Origin: an uncultured Dorea sp. | Lineage (GTDB): Bacteria > Bacillota > Clostridia > Lachnospirales > Lachnospiraceae | DNA length: 64,000 nt | Direction of reading: 5' to 3' | Assembly (NCBI GenBank): GCA_910580235.1 | Contig: CAJTVU010000001.1 | Coordinates: 425,489-489,488, forward strand | In this document: positions 42,330 through 50,414 of the stretch, one piece after another | Position numbering within the stretch: position 1 is the stretch's first letter | Layout of the letters: each line of letters begins with the position of its first letter | Program-made: the position numbers and the translations under genes | The notes under the pieces: generated by a model | Database searches by the model: none | Told to the model about the DNA's origin: nothing | Seen by the model: only the letters and a program-made list of their open reading frames with translations

Positions 42330-44492
42330 ATGGCAAGCACAACAACAAAAGAAATCGACGATATAAATAAGCTGCTGAAGCTTGACCCGTCCAATACAGA
42401 GCTGCTGGCGCAGAAATATCATTTGCTCCAGCAGCAGATCGAAGAGACGACGATAAAGCTTGAGGCGCTCAAAGAGGCTGACAGGCAGGCAAAGAAACAG
42501 CTTGAAGCCGGAGACCTGGGAAAGGAGAAATACGATGCCCTGCAAAGGGAGATCCTTGAGACCGAACAAAGCCTTGAGGAGCTGCAATGCACCGTGGGAA
42601 GCGGCAATTCTGCCATGGCACAGATATCCGCGTCAGCGGGGACGTTCGCAGCCGCATCGCAGAACGCCGCCAACGCGGTCAAGCCTCTGTCCAACTCGGC
42701 GGCCGAATTCGTGGAGAAGGCAGTGGACGCGGTCTCAAAAACTGAGGGATTGAGATCCGCTCTGTCTAAGCTCGACCAGAATGCGCGCGAAAGCGGCGCA
42801 GGGGTGGACGCGGCCCGCGAAGCGTTCAATGCTTTCACTGTAGTGTGCGACGACACGGATTCGTCTATCGAGGCTACGTCCAGGCTCTTACAGGCAGGGT
42901 TCACAGAGAGCAGCCTGCAACAAGCGGTGGAGAACCTGTCCGGCGCGTGCTTAAGATTCCCGGACACGATGAATATCGGGTCGTTGGCGGCGTCCATGCA
43001 GGAGACTTTAAAGACAGGCATCGCCACAGGGCAGTTCGCACAGCTGCTGGACGATCTTGGCATCAGCGCAGGCCTGTTCGCACAAGGGCTCGCACAGTGC
43101 GCGACAGACGCAGAACGGCAGAATTATGCGCTGCAGACGTTAGCCAGTACGGGACTGGCAGATACATACAACAGCTGGAAACAGAACAACCAGGCCTTAG
43201 TGGAGCACAAAGAGGCAAACCAGAGCTTCCAGGAGGCCATGGTAGAATTCGCAGAAGTGATCACTCCGATCCTCACGCTAGTCACACAATTTTTAGGAGA
43301 CATGCTCCAGAAATTCAACAATTTGTCCCCGGCTGCACAGATTATGATCCTGTCGATCCTGGGGATCGTAGCTGCACTGGCTCCTCTGCTGAACGGCATC
43401 GCAGGGATAGCCAGCGGAGTGTCGGCGCTGGCAGGGCTATTGTCCACGAGCAGCGGCCTCGGCGCTGTGTTCAGCGCGCTAGGCACTGTCGCAGGGACTG
43501 TATTCGGAGGGATAAAAACGGTCGTTATGGGGCTGTTCTCCCTAATCGCCGCACATCCGGTCATCGCGATCATAACCGCCATTATAGCGGCGATCCTTTA
43601 TCTCTGGAACAATTGCGAGTGGTTCCGGGACGGCGTCATAGCGCTGTGGAACGGGATTAAAGATTCCCTGTCAGCCTTCTGGGACTGGATCTCTTCCAAG
43701 GCGCAATCCACATGGACATGGCTCTGCGATTTCCTCGCAGGGGCGTGGGATAATATCTCCTCCAAGGCGCAATCCACATGGACATGGCTCTGTGATTCCC
43801 TCGCAGGGCTGTGGAATGATATCTGTTCCAACGCCCAAAGTATATGGAATGGGCTATGCAGCTTGCTGGCCGGCCTGTGGGAAAGCATATCGTCCACGGC
43901 ACAGTCTGTGTGGAGCTGGATAAGCGGCCTCTTCGCAAGTATATGGAGCGGGATGGGCTCTGTCGCCCAAAGCGTCGCAGAGACGATCGGGAACATTATC
44001 GGCAATATATGGGGCGCTATATCAGATCTCATAGCAAAAGCGTGGACATGGGGAGCCGATTTCATCGGAGGGCTCGTAAGCGGGATCCAGTCAAAAGTCG
44101 GCTCTGTGATCGGCGCTGTAAAAGGCATCGCAGGCAAGATCAGCGAATTCCTGCATTTCTCAAGGCCGGATAAAGGGCCTCTCCACGAATACGAAAAGTG
44201 GATGCCGGATTTCATGGAGGGACTGGCCAGCGGGATCCAGAGGAACGCCCATCTTGTCACGGCTTCCGTCCAGAATGTGGCAGAAGGCATGCGCCTTGGC
44301 GTAAATGGGGCAGGTATGCTGGCGCCGGGATATTCGGATTCAGGAGAAATGTTGTCCGTATTAAAACAATACTTGCCGTACCTCGCCCATGGCATGGAGC
44401 TGAGATTAGATACAGGCGCGCTTGTGGGAGCTACCGCCCCAAGCATGAACGCGGCATTAGGTAAGATTTCTGCAAGGGAGCTGAAGAGATGA
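42330..44492 (+). CDS. Phage tail tape measure protein
   Basis: The 720-residue protein has an N-terminal coiled coil (about 1-90), hydrophobic segments around 330-430 and Trp-rich repeats of 22 residues (SKAQSTWTWLCDFLAGAWDNI) at about 445-560. The C-terminus KISEFLHFSRPDKGPLHEYEKWMPDFMEGLASGI is typical of Gram-positive tape measures. At roughly 1.5 angstrom per residue it would set a tail of about 110 nm (estimate). The repeats appear as 66-bp near-identical tandem units near 43697-43800. AGGAGG precedes the ATG. Confidence 0.9.
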   Translation: MASTTTKEIDDINKLLKLDPSNTELLAQKYHLLQQQIEETTIKLEALKEADRQAKKQLEAGDLGKEKYDALQREILETEQSLEELQCTVGSGNSAMAQISASAGTFAAASQNAANAVKPLSNSAAEFVEKAVDAVSKTEGLRSALSKLDQNARESGAGVDAAREAFNAFTVVCDDTDSSIEATSRLLQAGFTESSLQQAVENLSGACLRFPDTMNIGSLAASMQETLKTGIATGQFAQLLDDLGISAGLFAQGLAQCATDAERQNYALQTLASTGLADTYNSWKQNNQALVEHKEANQSFQEAMVEFAEVITPILTLVTQFLGDMLQKFNNLSPAAQIMILSILGIVAALAPLLNGIAGIASGVSALAGLLSTSSGLGAVFSALGTVAGTVFGGIKTVVMGLFSLIAAHPVIAIITAIIAAILYLWNNCEWFRDGVIALWNGIKDSLSAFWDWISSKAQSTWTWLCDFLAGAWDNISSKAQSTWTWLCDSLAGLWNDICSNAQSIWNGLCSLLAGLWESISSTAQSVWSWISGLFASIWSGMGSVAQSVAETIGNIIGNIWGAISDLIAKAWTWGADFIGGLVSGIQSKVGSVIGAVKGIAGKISEFLHFSRPDKGPLHEYEKWMPDFMEGLASGIQRNAHLVTASVQNVAEGMRLGVNGAGMLAPGYSDSGEMLSVLKQYLPYLAHGMELRLDTGALVGATAPSMNAALGKISARELKR

Positions 44493-45235
44493 GCGATATA
44501 AGAACAAATGGGATAAGCATTACAGTAGCCTCCACAGGAGAACAGTACCACAGCCTGAAGTCGTGGGGGCTCGCGATCGGGAACAATAATTGTATCGGGG
44601 ATCCCGAACAGGAGACAAGCTATGTCAATATCCCCGGAAGCTCCGGGTTCCTCGACATGAGCGAAGCCGTGTCCGGGCGTCCCGTGTTCACGCACCGGGA
44701 GATCACCGTCGAACTGGGCGGGATCCGAGGGCGGACTCACTGGGACGGGGTGATCTCAGATTTTCGGAACCGGATAGAGGGACGTGTCGTCAGGATTACT
44801 TTTGATAACGATAAAGCCCACTATTACGAAGGACGAGCCCACATTTCCGATTTTGACCGCGTCAGGGAGCTTGGGACATTCACCCTCTCAATCCCTATGG
44901 CGCAGCCGTACAAATACGAAGTCCGGGGAGTGAACGACCCCTGGCTGTGGGATCCTTTTTCGTTCATTTCCGGTGTGATCGCCTATATCGGACAGCTGAC
45001 GGTCTCCGGCTCCAAACTCGTAAGGATCCCGAGAGGCTATATGGACGCCGTCCCCACATTTACGGTGTCTGACGCCCCGAGAGGGCTGACTTTGAAATAT
45101 AAAGATCAGACTTTCACCCTTGCCAATGGGGAGAATCGCTTCCCACAAATATTGCTCGGGGGAAATGAAGAGATCGTCCTTGAACTTCGCGGTTCGGGAA
45201 CGGTAACGATCGAGTATAGGAGGGGGAGCTTATAA
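44489..45235 (+). CDS. Distal tail protein (Dit)
   Basis: The 248-residue protein is the hub joining the tail tube to the tip. The N-terminal half with GSSGFLDMSEAVSGRPVFTHREITVELG and the RTHWDGVISDFRNRIEGRVVRI segment are typical of Dit. The C-terminus is a galectin-like beta domain. The ATG overlaps the tape measure stop (ATGA). Confidence 0.87.
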   Translation: MSDIRTNGISITVASTGEQYHSLKSWGLAIGNNNCIGDPEQETSYVNIPGSSGFLDMSEAVSGRPVFTHREITVELGGIRGRTHWDGVISDFRNRIEGRVVRITFDNDKAHYYEGRAHISDFDRVRELGTFTLSIPMAQPYKYEVRGVNDPWLWDPFSFISGVIAYIGQLTVSGSKLVRIPRGYMDAVPTFTVSDAPRGLTLKYKDQTFTLANGENRFPQILLGGNEEIVLELRGSGTVTIEYRRGSL

Positions 45236-47376
45236 TGTACGAAGTTTATCATAACGGGAGGATATTGGACTATCCGGGCGACAATGTAAGCCACATCCAG
45301 GATCCCGTCTTAAACATGGCCTTAAACGACGCCGGCTCGCTGGAATTCAACATCTCCCCTGACAACCCGGAATTTGACAAGATCTTAAACCGCTCCTCTA
45401 TGATACGCGTATTGAAGGACGGGAAAGAGATCTTCTGCGGGGAAGTCCGGGAATGCAAGAAGGACTTCAACAATATGAAAAGCGTATATGCGGTCGGGGA
45501 GCTTAGCTTCCTCTTTGACTCCATACAGCCCCAGCGGGAGTACCGCGACCTGTCGCCCCGGCAGATGTTGGAGTCCTTGCTGAACGTACACAATTCCCAG
45601 GTTGAGGATCGGAAGAAGTTCTACATAGGGATCGTCACAGTACATAACAGCAACGACAGGATCTCCAGATATACGGATCGCGAGACTACACTCGACGCCA
45701 TACGCGAGAAGCTGGTGGACAGGCTTGGCGGGTACTTGCGGGTACGAAAAGCCGGAGAAGTACGGTATCTGGATTATGTAAATCTGCCGGATTATGGGAA
45801 GTACTGCGGCCAGCCTATCGAATTCGGCATAAACCTGCTGGATTATTCGGAAGACCTGGATTCCTCGGACATCGCTACCGCTGTAATCCCTCTGGGAGCC
45901 AGGATCGAGGAGGGCGGCGACATAGAAGGATTAGAATATCATGTAGATATCGCCTCTGTAAATAGCGGGCTGGATTATATACATATCCCCGAAGCCGTCG
46001 AAAGGTTCGGCTGGGTAAAGAAAGTCGTCAGCTGGGACGACGTGGCCCTTCCCGCAGACTTGAAAAGAAAGGGGCAGGAATGGCTGACCGATAACCAGTA
46101 TGAGATGATGACGCTGGAGCTTACGGCCGTCGATCTGTCCGTCCTGGACAGCGACTTCGAAGCCTTTGCGCTGGGCGACACTGTCAGGGCTACTGCGAAG
46201 CCCTATGGGATGGATCGGACGTTCCCTGTGCAGGAGATGTCCATCCATCTCCACAGCCCGAAAGACAATGCATTGTCCCTGGGCGACCGGGCTGCAAGGA
46301 CATTGTCCAGGCAGACGAACAATGCGGGCAAAGTTCTGGGGACGCGGCTGGAGTCTGTGCGCCAGACTACCGCATGGCTCCAGTCCGCCATCGACAACGC
46401 TACACAGATGATGACCGGATCAAAAGGCGGCTACAAAGTATCGGAATACGATGAAGACGGGCGGTGGCTTCGGGATCTGTACATGAATGCGCCCAGCAAA
46501 GAGGCGGCATCGTTGGTAATGCAGGTGAACATGAACGGTATCGGCTTCTCCCGGAACGGCTTCGACGGGCCCTACAAGAACGCCTGGACGATTGACGGCG
46601 TGCTGCTGGGCGAGTTCATTAAGGCAGGCTCTATCGACGCAGAGAAGCTGTCCGTGGAATACCTCTCCTCTGTGGACGATGCCATAAGGACTCAGTTCAA
46701 GGTAGCAGAGGACTCCATAAGCGCAGAGACGCGGCGGGCCGTCGGAAAAGAGACAGAGCTTGCCTCGTCGCTCAAAGTGACGTCCAAGCTGATCGAATCG
46801 AAGGTGTCCTATAACGAGCTGGGCTCCTATGTCCAGCAGTACTACGACAAGGTCATATTCGGGTTCAACAATAACAGCCGGTATGTGCAGATCAATCCAG
46901 GGATGATCTCTATCTATGACGACGGAGTGTCAGACAGCAAGAAGCGGGTAGTCTTTGACCAAAACGGGAACCATTTCTACAGGGACGGCTACTACATTGG
47001 GAAGATAGGGACAAACCAGTGGAAGTCCAATGAGGCTCACAAAGGGCTCGTATTCGACCTGGAGTTTAACGGCAAGTATATGGCATGGGCTCGCAAGAGG
47101 ACAGCCAATGACGACGGGTATTACCCAATTCTTACATTTTCCAGAGAGAACAGCATATACTCAACTCTGGGGCTGCATGCGGGGTGCGACCTTGACATGC
47201 ACAACTATACAATACGCAACGCACGGCTGGAAGGGATATCTTCCGGTGGGATCAAGGGATGGACCGGGACGATACCTATCGTGACGGAAGTAAGAAGTAA
47301 CGGAGACGGCACGATCGGATGGACATACAGCACGATCGATGTAGCGAATGGGATCATCACGGCCGCGCCAAGATAG
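45235..47376 (+). CDS. Tail-associated protein (Tal), prophage endopeptidase-tail family
   Basis: The 713-residue protein has an N-terminal gp27-like hub region (about 1-370: PVLNMALNDAGSLEFNISPDNPEF, LSPRQMLESLLNVHN). After it comes a long linker with coiled-coil character (RAARTLSRQTNNAGKVLGTRLESVRQ) and a C-terminal beta-rich part. It forms the tail tip and often carries the cell-binding or wall-opening function. No clear catalytic lysin domain is seen. The ATG overlaps the Dit stop (TAATG). Confidence 0.85.
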   Translation: MYEVYHNGRILDYPGDNVSHIQDPVLNMALNDAGSLEFNISPDNPEFDKILNRSSMIRVLKDGKEIFCGEVRECKKDFNNMKSVYAVGELSFLFDSIQPQREYRDLSPRQMLESLLNVHNSQVEDRKKFYIGIVTVHNSNDRISRYTDRETTLDAIREKLVDRLGGYLRVRKAGEVRYLDYVNLPDYGKYCGQPIEFGINLLDYSEDLDSSDIATAVIPLGARIEEGGDIEGLEYHVDIASVNSGLDYIHIPEAVERFGWVKKVVSWDDVALPADLKRKGQEWLTDNQYEMMTLELTAVDLSVLDSDFEAFALGDTVRATAKPYGMDRTFPVQEMSIHLHSPKDNALSLGDRAARTLSRQTNNAGKVLGTRLESVRQTTAWLQSAIDNATQMMTGSKGGYKVSEYDEDGRWLRDLYMNAPSKEAASLVMQVNMNGIGFSRNGFDGPYKNAWTIDGVLLGEFIKAGSIDAEKLSVEYLSSVDDAIRTQFKVAEDSISAETRRAVGKETELASSLKVTSKLIESKVSYNELGSYVQQYYDKVIFGFNNNSRYVQINPGMISIYDDGVSDSKKRVVFDQNGNHFYRDGYYIGKIGTNQWKSNEAHKGLVFDLEFNGKYMAWARKRTANDDGYYPILTFSRENSIYSTLGLHAGCDLDMHNYTIRNARLEGISSGGIKGWTGTIPIVTEVRSNGDGTIGWTYSTIDVANGIITAAPR

Positions 47377-47385
47377 GAGGAAGGA

Positions 47386-47550
47386 ATGGAGGATATATTA
47401 AAGATTTCAGAAGGCGACAAGCCAAAGCCAGCGAGGGATAATAAGAAGTATGAGGCGACAAGCTGGAAAGGAGAGACGGATGAGTATGCAGGAAGAGACA
47501 ATGGAAACGAACAAAATACGGCCGCTGACGGTGAGGATCGAGGACTTTAA
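47386..47550 (+). CDS. Small hypothetical protein after Tal
   Basis: A 54-residue frame starts MEDILKISEGDKPKPARDNK, with AGGAGG six bases upstream. It overlaps the next small gene by 70 bases in another frame, so only the ribosome site supports it. It is hydrophilic, with no recognised domain. Confidence 0.4.
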   Translation: MEDILKISEGDKPKPARDNKKYEATSWKGETDEYAGRDNGNEQNTAADGEDRGL

Positions 47551-47704
47551 AGAAGGATTGCAGCGTACCGTGGCAGAGAGCGAGCTGCCGCCGTTCCTGC
47601 TGGAAATGATCGTAGGAGAATATCTCGCCGGCATCAGCATGGTAGCCAGTAAAGAATATGCACAAGGCCGGGAAGAGTGGGAAGCATCCGAGAAAGGAAG
47701 GTAA
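47480..47704 (+). CDS. Small phage-tail-region protein
   Basis: The 74-residue protein starts MSMQEETMETNKIRPLTV after AAAGGAGAGACGG and is mainly helical. Proteins of this size and position (between Tal and fiber) are common in Gram-positive siphophages. No function is known. Confidence 0.55.
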   Translation: MSMQEETMETNKIRPLTVRIEDFKEGLQRTVAESELPPFLLEMIVGEYLAGISMVASKEYAQGREEWEASEKGR

Positions 47705-47709
47705 AGAAG

Positions 47710-49530
47710 ATGGCAGATATAAGCAGAGAGATAGAAGCATTCCGGGAAGCCATATACGGCCAGGAGGTCCGAAGCAGCATGATATCCCTGGCAGAGAAGG
47801 TGAACGGAGAATCCGAAGAAGCGGTGGCGGCGTCAGAAGAAAACGCCAGAACTGCGGCCGCAGCGGCAGAGCGCGCCCAGGCAAGCGCAACCAACGCGGC
47901 AGAAAAGGCAGGGGAGGCGACAAACAGCGCGGCCTCCATCACAGGAAAGACAGAGGAGGCGGCAGGCAGCGCGGCTGACGCCGCACGAAGCGCCAGATCG
48001 TCCGAAGAACATGCGCTGCTCGCGAGAAGCTATGCGGTGGGAACAGACGGAGAAGCCCGGGAGGGCGACGGCACTGACAACTCCAAATATTATTACGAAC
48101 AGTCCCGGCGTCTGTCCGAAGGGCTGCAGGGCGGCCTTCTCCCGATGGGGACAGTCACCTTCGAGGAGCTGAACACTGTCGCTGTAGGCGCAGGGTACAT
48201 GTACAACATCAACAATGCATTCACTTCCGACGATCGGTTCAAAGACGGCGGCGGCATCCAGTATGGAGCCGGGAGCAACGCCTACTATACCGCAGACGGC
48301 ATGTGGGACGTGCTGGCAGCGCCGGGCACGGCGGGAAGCGGAATAACAAGCCTATTGGTAAGTACAACCAATAACAGATTAGAATATATAGAAAATAGAA
48401 CAGTCAAGGCGGTTCAAAATAGCGGAGGCGTGGTTGTGGGTACAAAGAATAAAAATAGTGAGGGAGAAGCGTTTAATGGGTTATCGAATAGTAATGCATC
48501 AGGAACAAAATCACACATAGAAGGTGGAGGATTGACAAAAGCAACTGGCTCTTATTCCCACGCAGAAGGATATAGCACGACGGCATCTGGCTCTTACTCC
48601 CACACAGAAGGATATAACACGACGGCATCTGGCTCTTATTCCCACACAGAAGGATATAGCACGACGGCTTCAGAGGACGTTTCGCACGCAGAAGGACATA
48701 GCACGACGGCATCTGGCTATAATGCCCATGCAGAAGGAAATGGCACGACAGCATCTGCCTCTTATTCCCATGCAGGAGGACTCAATACGACAGCCTCGAA
48801 AGTTTGTCAAATGGCCATAGGAAGCAAAAACAAACCGGATTCAGATGGTTATCTTATTATCGGAGGGGCTCCTGTAAGTCAGGCCGCAGACCCTGTGAAC
48901 GCATTCCGCGTGACGCAAACTGGAAGCGTTTATGGAAAAGGAGCCTATAATTCCAGCGGGGCGGACTATGCAGAGTTCATCTATGAATGGGAGGATGGTA
49001 ACCCCGATAATGAGGACAGGATAGGATATTTCGTGACATGCGATAACCAGAAGATCCGGATCGCAGGCTCAGGAGATTCTGTTGATGGGATCATATCCGG
49101 CGCGCCGTCCGTAGTAGGCTCAGGCGATGAGGACTGGCTACATAGGTTTGAGCGGGATGCGTTCAACCGTGTAATCTACGACAAAGCATTCAATAAAGAG
49201 GTCAAACATGATGAGCAGGGAAAAGTCATTACCGATGAGAACGGAGATCCTGTTATGGAAGAGACGGATGAGATCATACACATCCCAAGGCAGGTGAAAG
49301 ACTACGACCCGGAGCGGAAATATGTAGAGCGAAAGGACAGGCCTGAGTGGGATTACGTTGGAATGCTGGGCGTTATTGCGGTCCGTGACGACGGCACATG
49401 CATACCAGGCAAGTTCTGTAAATGCAACAACGGGATCGCCACGTTGTCACAGAGAAGAACGGCCAGGGGATCTTGGAAAGTCATTGAGCGAGTAGCGGAC
49501 AATGTCGTGAAGGTGTTATTCCACTTATAG
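47710..49530 (+). CDS. Tail fiber with HAEG-type repeats and peptidase G2 chaperone domain
   Basis: The protein has 606 residues. An N-terminal attachment helix (ADISREIEAFREAIYGQEVRSS) is followed by an Ala-rich coiled coil (about 40-125). A beta region follows, then about seven 14-residue repeats of the form SHAEGYSTTASGSY (DNA 48540-48800), resembling trimeric YadA-type head repeats. The C-terminus from about 410 resembles the peptidase G2 intramolecular chaperone (GADYAEFIYEWEDGN...YVGMLGVIAVRDDGTCIPG), which cuts itself off after folding. The ATG is preceded by GGAAGG. It probably recognises the target cell surface. Confidence 0.85.
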   Translation: MADISREIEAFREAIYGQEVRSSMISLAEKVNGESEEAVAASEENARTAAAAAERAQASATNAAEKAGEATNSAASITGKTEEAAGSAADAARSARSSEEHALLARSYAVGTDGEAREGDGTDNSKYYYEQSRRLSEGLQGGLLPMGTVTFEELNTVAVGAGYMYNINNAFTSDDRFKDGGGIQYGAGSNAYYTADGMWDVLAAPGTAGSGITSLLVSTTNNRLEYIENRTVKAVQNSGGVVVGTKNKNSEGEAFNGLSNSNASGTKSHIEGGGLTKATGSYSHAEGYSTTASGSYSHTEGYNTTASGSYSHTEGYSTTASEDVSHAEGHSTTASGYNAHAEGNGTTASASYSHAGGLNTTASKVCQMAIGSKNKPDSDGYLIIGGAPVSQAADPVNAFRVTQTGSVYGKGAYNSSGADYAEFIYEWEDGNPDNEDRIGYFVTCDNQKIRIAGSGDSVDGIISGAPSVVGSGDEDWLHRFERDAFNRVIYDKAFNKEVKHDEQGKVITDENGDPVMEETDEIIHIPRQVKDYDPERKYVERKDRPEWDYVGMLGVIAVRDDGTCIPGKFCKCNNGIATLSQRRTARGSWKVIERVADNVVKVLFHL

Positions 49531-49559
49531 AACAAAAAGAAACGGAGGTTACAGACAAT

Positions 49560-50003
49560 ATGGAACAATTAAATCATTTAAAAATGCTTGTAATAAGCAT
49601 ATCCGGAGGGCTGCTCGGGGCGCTGGTGGCCGCTCTTGGCGGCTGGTCAGAAGATCTGACGACGCTCCTCTGGTTCATGGGGACAGATTTTCTCCTGGGG
49701 CTGGCGATCGCCGCATTTTGGAAGAAAAGCAATAAATCAGAGACCGGGGCGTTAAGCAGCTGGTCGGCATGGAAAGGGCTTTGTAAAAAAGGAACGTATC
49801 TATTGATCATCCTGATCGCCAACCGGCTGGACGTGACGATCGGAGTATCATACATACGGACGGCGGTAATCATTGCGTTTATCGCCAACGAAGGGATCTC
49901 AATTATCGAGAATCTGGGAGTCATGGGAATCCCGTTCCCGCAGATTATGAAGGACGCTATAGAACTATTAACTAAGAAGGCAGAGAAGCCGGAAGCCGAG
50001 TAA
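49560..50003 (+). CDS. Phage holin (TcdE/holin_4 type)
   Basis: The 147-residue protein has three to four membrane helices (about 10-28, 35-52, 76-92, 97-112) and the family pattern FLLGLAIAAFWKKSNKSETGALSSWSAWKGLCKKG. Holins of this family open the membrane for lysin or protein release. No endolysin gene follows, so release would need a lysin from elsewhere. AACGGAGG lies upstream. Confidence 0.88.
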   Translation: MEQLNHLKMLVISISGGLLGALVAALGGWSEDLTTLLWFMGTDFLLGLAIAAFWKKSNKSETGALSSWSAWKGLCKKGTYLLIILIANRLDVTIGVSYIRTAVIIAFIANEGISIIENLGVMGIPFPQIMKDAIELLTKKAEKPEAE

Positions 50004-50058
50004 TCACTCTCCTACCTTGCGGACAGCCCTATACAGGTAAAATATCTTAAAGCAAACG

Positions 50059-50099
50059 AGGAAATGCCTACATTTCATCTTGAAGTGCAGGCATTTCCT
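50059..50099 (+). terminator. Hairpin after the tail cassette
   Basis: The arms AGGAAATGCC and GGCATTTCCT lie 21 bases apart, 56 bases after the holin stop. The T run is poor, so termination is uncertain. Confidence 0.5.
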
Positions 50100-50170
50100 G
50101 CTGTCCGCTCTTTACTTCCATATCCAAATCCCTTTTCCCAGCAATAAACTCTTTATAACACGCCTAAGTC

Positions 50171-50186
50171 TAATACATTTGTACTA
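50171..50186. promoter_or_regulatory. TetR-type operator, copy 2 (one mismatch)
   Basis: TAATACATTTGTACTA differs from the perfect 7-2-7 palindrome at the tetR promoter by one base in the right arm. It is followed by TATATTAT, a possible -10. Confidence 0.6.
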
Positions 50187-50229
50187 TATTATGTTTTCTT
50201 GTCCATCCCTACTCTCAATTCCAACGTTT

Positions 50230-50249
50230 TAATACATATGTATTATAAT
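50230..50249 (+). promoter_or_regulatory. TetR-type operator, copy 3, overlapping a -10 box
   Basis: TAATACATATGTATTA is a perfect 7-2-7 palindrome with both arms identical to the one at 39954-39969. TATAAT (50244-50249) begins at its right end. A repressor bound here would block the promoter of the LPXTG gene, whose ATG lies about 165 bases downstream. No strong -35 is seen. Confidence 0.68.
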
Positions 50250-50414
50250 ATATAAAGAATCCTACTAACCATCAGATAAGCATACCCTCAGTTTACATTT
50301 CTTTTAAATCTTTTACGTGATACCCTTAATATATTGCAACGTTTGTACGATATAAATATATAATTATATTTAAAATTTAACATTATACAATTTTTAAATG
50401 AAGGAAGCGGTGGC

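Noticed and set aside
42185..42370. 61-residue frame before the tape measure gene
   Set aside because: It has no ribosome site, a basic low-complexity product and overlaps the tape measure start.
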